From positions 1 to 64,000 of the forward strand of contig JAPEVC010000098.1 of assembly GCA_027946555.1 (NCBI GenBank): 64,000 nt of DNA. Reading direction: 5' to 3'. The notes beneath the pieces are model-generated. The model saw nothing but the letters and a program-made list of their open reading frames with translations, made no database searches and was not told the origin of the DNA. This DNA is from Gnomoniopsis sp. IMI 355080. Lineage: Eukaryota > Ascomycota > Sordariomycetes > Diaporthales > Gnomoniaceae. Each line of letters starts with the position of its first letter. The first letter of the stretch is position 1. This document shows, piece after piece, positions 44,463-56,221 of this stretch. A program made the translations under genes and the position numbers.

Positions 44463-46234
44463 ATGCAAGCCTCCTTCGTCTCATTCTTGTGCGTTTGTTT
44501 CCTTGGGTTCGCACAAGCGTACCAATATGGAAGTCTTGATAATGTGGCAACTTCCAACCTCACCGCCAAAACAAGGACCGGTGCCTTCGTCGGTAACCTA
44601 AACGACACCTATCCAGATGTCAGGCAATTCAAGTTTGTACCCTATGCCAAGGTAGGTATGAAAGCTCAAAGGCTATTATGCTCCGGCCACTGACAGAAAT
44701 CATAGCCGCCAACAGGCAGCCGGCGCTGGAAATCCCCTTCGCCTCTGGACTCATCATCCGAGCTCATAGACTCCACTGTCTTTGGACCGTCATGCGCACA
44801 ATATGTCTCTGCCATCCCAACAGCATGGGCTCTGAACATAACCGGTAATCTGGTGGTAAACTATGGCCAGTCTCTACTATCTGGATCGGTCGCCCAGAAT
44901 TCAGCCGAAGATTGCCTTTCTCTTGCAATCTGGACACCTGCTAACGCCACAAAAGATTCGAAACTGCCGGTTCTTCACTTTCTCACCGGTGGAGGTGATG
45001 TCACGGGCGGTGTGAACATTCCCACACAGATGCCGCCCAGCCTGGTCAGCCGCTCGCAGGAACAAGGCGGCATGATCGTTGTGACTACAAATTATCGGGT
45101 GAATGTATTCAGCTTTCCCAACGCAAAGGGGCTGAACAACCAGACAAACTTTGGTCTGCAGGACCAACGTCTAGCTGTGGAGTGGGTTTATGAAAACATT
45201 GGTGCCTTTGGCGGTGATCCATCCAAAATCACTTTATGGGGACAATCTGCTGGAGCCAGTGCGGCTGATATGTATCTCTTCGCCTATCCCGACAACCCGA
45301 TTGTCAGAGCATCGATCTCCAGCTCGGGGGCTGCCATCGGACGCGCTCTGAACTCGGATTACTCAGGTTCGAACTTCTCCTTTGTGGCGAAGAATATGGG
45401 CTGTGATTTTGAGGACGCCCAGGCGGAGCTAGAGTGCATGAGGCATGTTCCTTGTCCACGGATGGAGAACTTCATTGGTCAATATCAAGACAACTCATCA
45501 CTGGTAAACCTATCACAGCCTGCCATTACCTTTACTCGTCGACGTAAGCGTTCCTAAAAGCGTACCTCTTCCTCGCACAAATGAAGAAATGAGCTTTGGT
45601 TAACCAGTTCTTAGCCGACAACGAGTTCGTTCTCTCAAATTATCTAAATGCCTATGCAGAGAACCGCATCGCCCCGATACCCAAACTCATCGGCACCACC
45701 GCACGCGAAGCTTCCGCCTTAGTGGCATACCCGATCACCAACTATACAGAAGGTCCCTCTGAGCAAGCTGTCACCAATGCAACGCTCACAACCGTTTGTG
45801 CCGCCCATAACACCTCCGTGCTCCGCAACAGTCTATATCAAAACGGCACTGGCCCTAGCCCTGACCTAAAAACGTGGCGCTACCAATGGGCGGGCAATTT
45901 TTCGAACATCGACGGCGGAGTGCCATGGCTAGGGGCATACCACTACAGCGATCTGTACATGTTTTTTGGAACGTGGAAAATCGCCCCGGGAGAGGTTAGT
46001 GAATTGGAGTTGACAACATCTGAGAAGATGCAGGATCTGTTGGTTGCTTTTGTGAAGGATCCCGAGAAAGGGCTCAGTGACTTGGGATGGCCATTGTATG
46101 ATCCCAGTGCAGAAGCTGGAGGCACGTTAGCAAGATTTGGGAACAGCGAGGCGTTGCAGTATGTCAATGGGAATGAGTCCAGCACTGAGGGAGCTTGTTA
46201 CGAAGCTGGTGTCACGCTGGATACGACGCCTTGA
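44463..46234 (+). CDS. Secreted type-B carboxylesterase/lipase
   Basis: Predicted 548 residues from exons 44463-44651, 44706-45543 and 45615-46234. The 54-nt first intron is phase 0. The 71-nt second intron (donor GTAAGC, acceptor TTAG) is phase 1; a second acceptor at 45593 would also keep frame and add seven residues. Residues 1-19 are a signal peptide. Family landmarks: EDCLSLAIW, GLQDQRLAVEWVYENIGAFGG (shown in part), nucleophile S244 in GQSAGAS, and the catalytic-His motif AYHYSDLYMFFG. An oxyanion HGGG equivalent reads TGGGD, with Thr in place of the usual His-Gly. Cys pairs near the N-terminus (PSC) and EDC fit the family. It should hydrolyse carboxylic esters outside the cell. Confidence 0.92.
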
Positions 46235-46623
46235 ACAAGTCAACTTGAACGAGCACAAAAATGGGTCTAAAGCCATACAAATGAATGTGATATTTCGAGT
46301 GACAAACAACGCAGAAAATGAGAGTGAGAGTGATATGATGAGCGACGAACCACTCAGAACGCCAAGCTGATTTTCCGCCGCAACAAAGTAACCAATGTCG
46401 ACAAAGGAACGATCCAGAACCAAAACATAGCTAAAACAAAGACACCCTAACCAAACCCCGCCAACGGCCTCTTGTTATCCAGCCACTTCTCCACAGCACA
46501 GCTGTGCCTCCATCGTGCTTGCCACATAAGCAGAAAATCATCGCGAAAATAGCAGAGCACACCTGTATATCATATCCACCCATTTAGACAGCCACAAAGC
46601 CAGCATTCAGTACCTAGGTAGAC
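46235..46623. other. Convergent spacer
   Basis: 389 bp between the esterase (plus) and the Ser/Thr-rich protein (minus), both ending here. No gene seen. Confidence 0.45.
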
Positions 46624-47628
46624 TCAAGCTGACGCGGTCTTGACGAGCGTGATAAATGTGCGGGGCAGGCCATTTACCATGGCACGACGCGCAGCTGGCG
46701 CGCCCGTCACTGCGCTGGTCGCTTGCGACGCGTACTCCGGTACGACGCCAGACGCACCCAAGGTTGGCTCAGCAGTAGCAGCATCGCCCGTGACGAGGGC
46801 GGCATCGCCTGTAGGCGTAGCAGCCATGTCTGTGGAGGAGGTTGAGAAGATTTCGCCGGCAAGTTCAGTACCTACTTGGAGAGCCGACCAATAGTCAAAA
46901 CCAGGTGAGGAGGAGCCTCTCTCAGTTTCCTCGGCTGGATCGCTTTCGGTCTGCGTCATCTCAGCCGCATCACTGGTGGTCGATGGCTCATCGGCCGAGG
47001 AGGTGGTCGTGGCAGCAGAAGTTTCTTCAGCTTTTGACGAGCTTACGGAAGTAGGCTGCGCATCTGAGACCGATGAAGTCGAAGTGATCTCGCTCGAGAT
47101 CGAAGATGTCAAAGCGGAAGTGGAAGTCTTTGCTATCGACGAATCCTCCTTTGAGGTTGAGGTTGCCGATGGTGCCGCGTCTGAGGTCGATGTCTCTGCC
47201 TTGGAGGTCGTCTTGGCTTGCTCGGTGGTCTTTGCTTGTTGCGTGGTCTGGACTTGCTCGGTGGTCTTTGCTTGTTGCGTAGTCTTTACTTCCTCAGTGA
47301 CCTTTGCTTGTTCCGTGGTCTTCGCTTCCTCGGTGGCCTTTGCTTGTTGCGTAGTTTTTGCTTGCTCAGTGGCCTTTGCTGGCTCTTCGGTCTTGGCTTT
47401 GGCAGTGGTCTTCTTGGACCCCTTACCGCCTTTACCTCGGGCTTCGATGTCCCTCTGCTCATTGATCACAACGGCACGGGGCACTGGGTCCAGATAGTCG
47501 GGCTTCCGTGCAACGACTTCATTTCGTGCAACGTTCAGCCCTTGAGTATTGTCACCGTTCTCAGGCAAAGCAAGCACTGTGAGGCTTGTGCTCATAAGCA
47601 CGGCGAAGACAGCCTGCTTGACATACAT
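46624..47628 (-). CDS. Secreted Ser/Thr/Ala-rich protein with hexapeptide repeats
   Basis: Single-exon gene for 334 residues. A signal peptide (residues 1-20, FAVLMSTSLTVLA) precedes a short ordered stretch and a basic linker (ARGKGGKGSKKTTAKAK). Residues about 80-145 are eleven hexapeptides of the type TTEQAK/TTQQAK. Residues 146-240 are a Ser/Thr-rich tract likely to carry O-glycans, and the end is Ala/Gly-rich. Lys and Glu alternate in the hexads, so a charged single helix is possible. There is no convincing GPI tail, so release into the medium or non-covalent wall binding is more likely. A processing site after VPRA or IEAR (dibasic-like, Kex2-type) is possible. No known family was recognised. 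Confidence 0.75.
   Translation of the reverse strand: MYVKQAVFAVLMSTSLTVLALPENGDNTQGLNVARNEVVARKPDYLDPVPRAVVINEQRDIEARGKGGKGSKKTTAKAKTEEPAKATEQAKTTQQAKATEEAKTTEQAKVTEEVKTTQQAKTTEQVQTTQQAKTTEQAKTTSKAETSTSDAAPSATSTSKEDSSIAKTSTSALTSSISSEITSTSSVSDAQPTSVSSSKAEETSAATTTSSADEPSTTSDAAEMTQTESDPAEETERGSSSPGFDYWSALQVGTELAGEIFSTSSTDMAATPTGDAALVTGDAATAEPTLGASGVVPEYASQATSAVTGAPAARRAMVNGLPRTFITLVKTASA
47194..47391 (-). repeat. 18-bp minisatellite coding (T/A)T(E/Q)(Q/E)AK hexads
   Basis: About eleven imperfect 18-bp units in frame with the Ser/Thr-rich protein gene. On the plus strand the unit looks like GTCTTTGCTTGTTGCGTG. Repeat number can vary without changing the frame. Confidence 0.8.
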
Positions 47629-49085
47629 TCTGAATAGGAAGCGCTGTGAAAGGTGGCGGGTGAACGTGGGAGAAGATTGTGGATAAGATGATTGTGTAAT
47701 TAACGAAAGATGTTAGAATCAGAGACCTGCTCTATCAGCGCTGCTGATGTGAAGAAAAATGATTGAAAGGGAAGGTATTGTGATGGTGTTGATTTCAAGA
47801 ACGACTACCTGATCGATGAAGCGTTCGGTATTCTTATATTCCTCCTTCCAACAACCAGAAAATTTGCATCTTCATACTAGTGCAGCCCAGCGACAATTGT
47901 TGAAGTCTTGGCTAAGCCTCCATGAGACAATGAGATGGACATTGAAACTATAACAGGTACAAAATCGGCCACGTAAGATGAAAAGACCATATAGAAGACC
48001 ATGTCATTTGCTGCGTTGCCTTACTGTATTGCAATTGTTCAACTTGTATACAAGAATGGGAACCACCTACATGAAACCGGTCAGGGTCGTGATTTTTCCA
48101 AGGTTCGTGTGAGATTTGGTCGCAATGGTCGGTCATTGGGCACCCTGGGCATGGCGGCTGCTGTAAGCCATCTGGGCAGGTCGCCTTCTCAATGGGAACT
48201 GAGGAGGCGAAATCTCGAGGGTAGATCACTGCACCTCTTTCCGCTGCGAGATCGATTACGCTTGGTGAGAATGATTCGCAGCATTATCGGCCAGGCATCA
48301 GGAAATTGACATGCAGTGTTGTGAGGCTAAGGCAAAGGATCCTCCACACAAAATATAAGTCTTGGAGTTCATCAAATTTACGCGTGGGAAGCCACCTGTA
48401 GAGGCCGCTTATGAAAGATCCGACCCGGCGTACCTGATAATGGCGGGTCACCACGCGGGTGGGCTTTGGTACCTTGCAGATCAGCCTGCAGGTGGACCCT
48501 CTGTGTTATATTGGGTCGATGTGGCCGAGTAAGTCCCAAGGCGAGTTGAAAAACATCGAATTTTTGATGAAAGATGCAATTACTGGGCAAGACGTCTGGT
48601 CTGCATTCCAAATCCGAGACTCATGTCATGAAGGGATCCGGAAGCTTGAGGTCGTCACCTTCAGCCTGCTTGCTTAGCGCTCTTTGGACTCAGCAATTAA
48701 TCCCAAGCAGCCATGACATGCCCAGAATTTCGCGGCGAAGTACGGATAAGATCTGGGTCGACATGAAAGAATCTGGAATTCTTGGCAGTGATCCTGAACT
48801 GGGGCGTCAGCCCAACAGAGTCTCGGAATCGTGAACCGCGTGAGATGTAAGCTGACCAAACCCCACAAGGGATGTTTCCGAAATTCCTTTACCTGAGAAA
48901 TGATGATTTTAGCTTACGCCAAGTCAAACCACCCCTTCTTAACATATCAGCCCCAATCCAGTTCCAACTTGTCCACTTTAAAAGACCACACCGCGGAATA
49001 TTGACAGTCACCTCCTGCAAGCCAGGCAACACGAGATCATCTCCGACCACGCAGGTCGAGTTGGCTTGAGGTTGAGTACGATGCT
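47629..49085. other. Intergenic, no gene clearly supported
   Basis: About 1.5 kb. Overlapping open frames exist near 47950-48310 (both strands) and 48460-48830 but show no domain. The left end is the promoter of the Ser/Thr-rich protein gene. Confidence 0.4.
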
Positions 49086-50126
49086 ATGCAGCAACTCGAC
49101 CTCGATCAGAGCCCCCCGTCCAAACGGCTACGGACTGACGAGTCACTGTCCAACATCCCATCTGACGAAGAAATTGCCCTTGGACTATACGATGACAATG
49201 ATGACGATGCGAGGTCTGTGGACTCCCAGATACCTGCCAGCGTGCCAAAAGTCTGGGAAATGGAGGGGAAGAGCGAGGATAGCGACGCCGAAGAAACTGA
49301 AGAGGAGCCAGACCTCGGGATTCTACCAAGAGCGCGCCTTCTCCATTGTCAGAGTTCGTTGATATAATCGACGAGCCTGCGAACCCCTCTTCGAATTCTA
49401 GATGCCCATGTAGCTTCCTCGACCGATCGATGCTCCCAATTGAGGACCAGAGCCTTACTATGGATGAGTTTAAGAAAAAGTACGAAGCCGCCATCGTGTC
49501 CTTGCGCCTTATGCTTAGCCTTTGTTTAACCTTTGCCTCGAACTACGCAAAGTCAGCCATGCTAGCCGAGGATATGGCTCGTGATGCGCCCCATCAGACC
49601 ATGACCTCTCGCTGGTTCGCTTTCTTCGGCCCTTCCATTGCAGTCCAGATTTATTTGCGGATGGATGTTGGCCAGCAATTTCCGTGCAAGCCGCTGCGTC
49701 TGTGGGTCTGGGCAAGAGAAGAACCATTTCCCACGCAACCTTCCGGTTGTGGATCCCGCGGCCCCTACGGGGGATCTATGTCAACTCGCCAATGAAGCGA
49801 ATGGAGGATGGATCCCAAGACGCCGACGGTCTCTATATCGGCCAGTCAGTTATTGCGGCCCGGGCGAAGCAGACCAGACAATCGAACACGTATTTGACAA
49901 TCATCTCGAAAGAGGGAAGGAACTTCCGGTCATTCCAGTAACCCCTGTACATAAGGAGTGTTGCTTTCAAGCTCTCAACGGTGTTCGGCGTTGAAGCCGA
50001 ACGGAATTGTTCGCAGAAGTAAGGCCATTTTGCGAAATCGTCGAGGTATGGGAAGGAGAGATTGACTGGCCGGGGTTCCTCTTCAGAGAACTGGAGGCCG
50101 TCAGTGCCGTCGGGTCTTTGAGGTAG
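49086..50126 (+). pseudogene. Interrupted or mis-spliced gene of unknown function
   Basis: An ATG at 49086 opens an acidic, protein-like frame (SPPSKRLRTDES with a nuclear-localisation look, then Asp/Glu-rich). Near 49318 the protein-like reading moves to another frame (SEFVDIIDEPANP, MDEFKKKYEAAIVSLRL). It moves back by about 49640 (VVDPAAPTGDLCQ, ADQTIEHVFDNHLERGKELP). There an in-frame TGA (49992-49994) is followed by more protein-like sequence in the same frame (FCEIVEVWEGEIDWPGFLFREL), ending at 50126. Introns could explain some switches (for example donor at 49213 and acceptor at 49352), but donors are weak and the TGA remains. Either a decaying gene, a gene with several small introns, or sequence errors. 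No domain recognised. Confidence 0.35.
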
Positions 50127-50884
50127 TTTTTGACGATAACAACAACAAGCCTTTGTTTACCTCGTGACCGTGTGCCTTCGTGAACCTCCTGGTGTGAGCC
50201 TTACAGGGGCATTTTGTCTGTTTTAACTCAAAACTCCAGTATAACATGTAGACCATACATACCTCGATCACGCAAGCACGAAGTAGAAAGGCTGAAGAAG
50301 GAAGGAGCCCACGATACCTCACCAAGCCACCCACCGAAGCGGGCCGCGTGGTCACGGGCATATCAGATAGATGACAAGTATCCAAGCAGCTGGAGGCCAT
50401 CTTCATTGCGGGAAAGATAATTAAGGATCTTGGGTAGTCTATGAAGGCAGTTTGGGGCTCAAATCGGCTTGATTCTTCTACAGCTGTCTTCGGTCACCCG
50501 CATGTCGCGCTGAACGAATGAATCCTGTTGGCAGGCATTTACATACTTCGAATACGGAGAGGATCGCGATTGTTTCTGTAGTGGCAATTGGTAGATCGAT
50601 CCAATCGAAACAATTTTAGTAAATTGCGCTTTGTCAGGAGAGGGAAATGTACCCACAGCTCCAAACGAAAGAAGAACGGTTTGTGTGTGCCCAATGGCGC
50701 TAGTCTCAATCGGGACAACGAGGCTATTATCAATGGTCCCACCACCATTGGCCACTGTAATATTTCACCGCGACGCACATAGGCTATTAAGTTTGCTCTC
50801 TGATAAATCAATTGATTTTATACGCTTGCTAAATATCGCATGTCTTGTGTATGAGCGGGCCTTCACCGAACAGCCTCCACCCAT
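50127..50884. other. Intergenic, no gene seen
   Basis: About 760 bp between the interrupted ORF and the 3' end of the decarboxylase gene. Short overlapping frames only. Confidence 0.4.
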
Positions 50885-52365
50885 CTAGGGCTTCACCACA
50901 GCCACCTGGCTCCTCACAGGCTGGTTGTTCTTCTGGCCAGGCTCAGGGAATCCATCCACGTTGACGCCAGGCCTGAACAGAAGGACGTGGGAACTCCCGC
51001 CGAAGTGGAACATGCCGGTCTCGTCACCCTTCTTGATGTGCTGGCCCTCCTTGACCGTGATCTCACAGGTGCTGACCTCGTCCATACCAATACCAATGAA
51101 GGCCATCAGCCCGATGGCAGGGTTATCGGCCTCAATAAAGATAATAGCTCTAGTAGCCAAGCACGACAAGTATCCTTGCACTGCCGAGATGCCCTGCTTG
51201 ATCTCCGTCTGCTGCGCGGCGCTGTTGATATCACCCGCATCATAGAGCGGCTCGCTGAAATACGTGCCGTCCACCAAGTAAGCCTTCTTGACCGTGCCGC
51301 TGACGGGCGCGTGCCATCTGTGGTAGGACAAAGCGCTCAAGAATGCCTGGTACACTGTGCCACCCGCGAACTGCTCGGCCAAGGGGTCGGCGGCTAGCAT
51401 ATCCACAATGGAGTACGGTTGGCCCTTGATCCAGAACTTGTCGCGGAATTTGACGTCCTTTTGCACCGCATAAGGGCGCGACTCGCAGCAGTTGGCAATG
51501 ACGTTGTCGTCGTCGGGGCTCGCGATGGGGCGGGCCTCCTCGCGAACGTGACGTGTGAAGAAGTTGTCCCATGATGTGAAGCCGTATTTGGGCTTGGACG
51601 GGTCGCAGACGAAGAAGTCTTCGAACTTGTGTTCAGTCTGGTAGGGTGCGTTGGCCACGGCCATCATATCGTTGATGCCGGTCTTGCCGAACCAGCCTAG
51701 GTGGTGGTCGCTGAGGACGTCGGCAGATTCGGGCGTCTTGAGTGGGGAGATGTGAGTATGAAGGCTTCTCCAGATATAATGTCAATTGATGGTAAAACTG
51801 ACCTGCAAGTACTTTCCCCACTCGTTCAGAACTTTCTTCAGCATTTTGTTCACGTCTGGGTCCAGGAATGCTGCATGTCCACTGGGTGTGGTCATGGGGT
51901 AGTCAAAGATGGCACACATCGGCACACCCACCATACCCACATTCTCAGCGGCATCCGTCCATTCGGGCGCCCGAGTGAAGATGTGGTTTAAGACTGAGAG
52001 CATGTGGCCGTAATCACGGATCTGCTTGTGGCCGGTCGGGTCCTTGGTGTATGGCTTCTTATTTGGTATCTCATCCCACATCTGAGTGAAGAGCATGCGA
52101 ATGCGGGGGTTGGACTCGATGAAGTCCTTGAACTCCTGCAGGACGGGCACGAGGCCCTTGGGGTTCTTGTCGACATGTTCCACCTGCTTCTGCAGCCACT
52201 GTTGGTGCACTCGACTATCAGATGGCAACCAACCTCCAGGCCTGAAGTTTATTACTGTTAGCAAATTTTCAACACGCAGATCGCAGAGATCGGATGGGAT
52301 ACTGACTTGTGGACCTTGTGGTGGTCGGGAATATCGTGATGATCTCCGTGTTGTTGAACGCCCAT
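50885..52365 (-). CDS. PsiD-like phosphatidylserine-decarboxylase-family enzyme
   Basis: Predicted 449 residues from exons 52365-52307, 52241-51803 and 51736-50885. Introns of 65 and 66 nt both use donor GTCAGT; phases 2 and 0. The N-terminal half (LPSDSRVHQQWL, IRMLFTQMWDEIP, YGHMLSVLNHIFTRAPEW) fits the PF12588 domain found in soluble fungal relatives such as the tryptophan decarboxylase PsiD. The C-terminal half is the PSD catalytic domain: FTSWDNFFTRHVREEARPI, YHRWHAPVSGTV, and the self-cleavage site FGGSSHVLLF at 411-420, where a Ser becomes the pyruvoyl cofactor. No membrane anchor or targeting signal, so it should be cytosolic. It may decarboxylate an aromatic amino acid rather than phosphatidylserine; the substrate is not proven. 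No P450, kinase or methyltransferase neighbours are seen. Confidence 0.9.
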
Positions 52366-54866
52366 TTTTGCAATGTCTAGGTACTGTGATAGGTGAAATG
52401 AATTTTGGAGGATGGTGGCTTGTGAATGCTATGGGCTTCTTGGAATGAATTGAGGTTCAAATAAGCAATGCCAAGACTTGACAGCCGTGTCAGTCTTTAA
52501 ATAGGCCGATGCGAGGTCGATCGTTAGAGAAAGGGGTCAATAATCGAGGCATTGACCTGTTTGGTAGTGGACAAATAGCAGTGACGCCTGTGACGCTGGA
52601 TGTGGGTTGTGCCTGTTTTTGGTCCCTTGCAGCCTGCATAGCTGAAGATTGCTTGGGTGTGGGCGAACGGTAAAACTGGAGATGCGCACACGGAATAGCA
52701 CATGAATGATGTCAGGCCCGACGTCATGCTCGTGTCGTGGCTTGAGACTGTTCGCCTTTGTTCGTCCCTCTGGCTAGTTCGGCAGTCTCACGTTGGTACA
52801 TGTTTGCAGGGTATGCAAAGCTGTTTTTCTTTAGTCATGGAAACAAGTAGCTTCCAAAAGGACGCGAATCAAAATCAGGTATATTGTAGAGGAGAGCAGA
52901 TGTTCAATGCAATGTCAGCTTGTTCGAGGCTGCCCTGTACCGGCAACTCGGATCCGACATGCCGTTCGGGAAGATCCGAAGATTGGCAGAGCTTCATTGT
53001 CGGATTTCCCAGAGCTCGAGCTTGGCCAAGTTGAAGCTACAGCCCACGTCCTCATTTATTTCCTTCTTCTCCTATCGCAATCAACGATAGCAAATAAATT
53101 CAGCATTTTCTTAGTCATCATTACGAACTGACACTAAGTTTGAGTCTGAAAGGTATAATCCTCCATCTCCATCGCGCGTAGGTCTTGACTCTTGAGTTTG
53201 GGAACCACGGTACCACCTGCCCACAGGGACAGCAAATAAAATCCCAAATCAGCTTGTACAGTCCAAAACATGAATGAACACTCTGACACTCGAGAGTCTG
53301 CTAAAGACGACAGCAAGGGAACCATTCTGCTGATTCAAGGGCACGCGTGATTGTTCCTGTGTGGACCGGGCCAAGCTTGCGTTACAGCCTACCCTCTTTC
53401 CGTTGTTGGGAATCCCGATTTTATCTCTCCTTTCAGTAGCCTAGGTCTTCAAAAACTTAATATGTATGACTAGACCTCAAGACTACCATTACTCGGAACA
53501 TGGCTGGGCTGGATGTGGGCCATTCTTGACTAGGTAGCAATCCAGACGCATGCTCCTCCAGCCATTCATGCACTTGGGTTCCACCCTATAACATCAGTGA
53601 TGTTCCTGATAGCTGTCGTTATGAATCTGATGGTATCCGTAGGTCCTGTCAGTCTCGTTGCCGCAGTGCTGGTCGCTTTGACTGGCAAGCCTAGAAAGCC
53701 TTTCCCAAGACACTGGCCAAGCGCTGACTCTTTGACTTGGATTTCAGCACAGAGCATTGGCGTGAGGAATGCAGCTGATATATCTCCCGATGGAACGGTA
53801 CAGCCTTTCCCTGAGATTTAAGTCTTGGAAAATCTACTGCAAATACACTGCTAAGAGCAAGTCCATTCTCGAATGGCCACTGAGTGGTCATTTTCCTCAC
53901 CTCGAGCACTGGTCGCCTTTACCGTTTCAGTAAAGAGCATCGAACAGATTGTTAAAACGCATACCTAAAGCCACCTAGAGTCGTGCGGCGAAGTTCCGAG
54001 TGCAGCCCGGTGCCTGGTCCATAAGATGACGAGTAATGACATATACATTTGTACTTGCAAGTTCCGTGGCAGGGGAAAATACCATGTGATTGCAACATCT
54101 TGTCTAGCCGCCTGCAACACGTTGCCTGATGGAAATACCGAACCAAAGCTTGGAAATTAACCTATCATAGCATTTTGCACAGGTGTGCTACATCATAGAA
54201 ACATGTATGTTCCAAGGGGCTTGTTAATCAATTGCATACCTGCAACAGGCAAAACTTGAATGGCGCCCGGACATTGACAGAATTCCCCATAATCACAATA
54301 CACTTCAGCCTTACAGACTCACGATGCCTTAAATACTGAGAATTATTCGTGGCAAGCCCGTCTTGGCAAAAGTTTCGTCTTGCTCGCGACTGAAGCTATA
54401 GGCATCTAGGCGTATCTGCCTCCAGACAAATGACCGAGTGCGTATTGTTCCAAATTCACATTACTCACCCAGCAGTCACATAGAGAAAGTATTTGGGCTT
54501 GCGGGGCATGGCTATATGGATCTTATTAACAAAGCCTTGACGAGGCCGTGCACTGCGGGGAGCGGCAAATGTATAGGTAAATCATTGTGCGTTAATGCAA
54601 GTGGCATACTGTGCACGGATGACAGACTTTCACGAGGTAATATAATGGACTTAATCCCCCGGTCGAACGAAGGAAGTCTCTTCCACCTGGTAAATTGGCG
54701 AGAAGCAGATTGGAAATGTAACTGGAAAACCTTATACATACATCACATCTAGTCGCGCGTGCGTTTGCAGCTTTGATATATAACGCTGGTACAGCGATCC
54801 AACTTGGAGCCACTTTCGGCCATTGCAGTCCCCTTCATCAAAGAACAACGGGCGATACTCAACCTC
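52366..54866. other. Long divergent intergenic region
   Basis: 2.5 kb between the decarboxylase (minus) and the second Pth11-like gene (plus). No open frame shows a domain or a sensible splice pattern, and no RNA gene was recognised. Both promoters lie here. Confidence 0.4.
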
Positions 54867-56221
54867 ATGGCCGACCCTCATGTCTCTGAGCTACCGCCAA
54901 CGTCACCGATGTCGTCGCCACCGAGCCTGGCTCAACTCAATACCTACGACTATGGGCCAATGATACAGGCATGCATGTGGTCCTTAACAGCAGTTTCTGG
55001 GCTATTTTTGTTCCTAAGGCTCTGTTGCAAGATGGTCAAAGGTCTAATGTGGTGGGACGATTACACGCTTATTGCTGCCTGGGTATGGCCGTCTTCCCAA
55101 GTCCATTCTGTGCTCACTCGCGCCGGCTTCCGAATCCAAGGTTAGCATGTTCGAGCAGAGCTCGAGGTCAAAGTTCCGCAGCCCTAACCAGCTCGATGCA
55201 GATATTCCTGCTCGTTAACGCAGCCCTGGTCCACGAGATGGTCGTGTTGGGTTTTGGTAGGCCCTTGATAGACCTGCCACCTCCAACCCACGATCAGCTC
55301 GTCCATGCGTTACAATTCGGAATTTTGGGGTCGACGTTCGCCATTGCCTCCACAGGCATATCCAAGACATCTTTCGCCGTCACCCTATTGCGACTAACAT
55401 CGGGAAATATGAGAAAGCTTGTCTGGGTCATTCTTTTCTCCATCAACATCTCCATGGGTTTTGCGGGCCTTTCCCTATGGATTCAATGCGTCCCGCTTCG
55501 GAAAACATGGGATCCGTTGGTTCCGGGCACCTGTTGGAACGGCAATGTACAACCAACCTACGTGCGTTTCGCCTCGGCCGGGGTGGGTGTGATAGATATC
55601 ATGTTGGCAATGTTGCCGTGGAAGATAATCTGGAATCTAAAGTTGGAGAAGAAAGAGAAAGTTGGCATTGCCGTTGCTATGAGCCTCGGCGTTTCGTGAG
55701 TTTCCAGACATCCCACCTGTGATTGCGTCTTGGTCTAATAACGGCGTTCCACCAGCGCCGGCATCTTTGCTTTCATTAAAGTGAGCAAGATGGATTTTGA
55801 TCCTCACTCTTCGAGCTTTATCAGTACGTGATATAGATAATATCTTAGCTTGCTGAAACGCTAGCTAGTCCTGGACATTGCTGACCAACTAAAAATCGAA
55901 GCTTACAATGGCTATACAATTACGATCTGGGCAACTGCTGAGCCTGCTGCAACTATTATAGCATGTTGTATCCCCGTAATGCGGGTTCTCTTTAAGAACA
56001 AAGCAAAAGCGGAGCCTAAGAGTGACCGATCTGAGCAATTATCGCCATCGGCGCCATCGGAGCCGTCGAAGCCGTCACAGACCACCGAGAGTATTTTGTC
56101 CTCTCAGGAGATATGGGCCATTACGGACTATGAAGACTGGCTTTTCTACGTTCCGAGGGATACGAAGGAAGAAACCGCCATGACTTGGTTTGACTCGAGC
56201 AATGAGGAACACGGCCGATGA
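54867..56221 (+). CDS. Pth11-like fungal rhodopsin-domain 7-TM protein (2)
   Basis: Predicted 365 residues from exons 54867-55082, 55202-55695, 55756-55823 and 55902-56221, with introns of 119, 60 and 78 nt (phases 0, 2, 1). The first acceptor is the AG at 55201, just after a CTAAC branch; it restores DDYTLIAAW joined to IFLLVNAALVH, as in the family. Other motifs are SKTSFAVTLLRL (TM3-4), PGTCWNGN in the extracellular loop with its conserved Cys, IDIMLAMLPWKIIW, and TITIWATAEPAATIIACCIPVMR at TM7 (shown in part). The tail is Ser/Pro/Glu-rich. It is probably a plasma-membrane sensor. It converges with the third family member 667 bp away; sequence differs enough that a recent duplication is unlikely. 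Confidence 0.87.

Noticed and set aside
47948..48309. Possible small Cys-containing peptide (minus) or plus-strand 102-codon frame
   Set aside because: Neither has a signal peptide or consistent splice sites, and they overlap each other.
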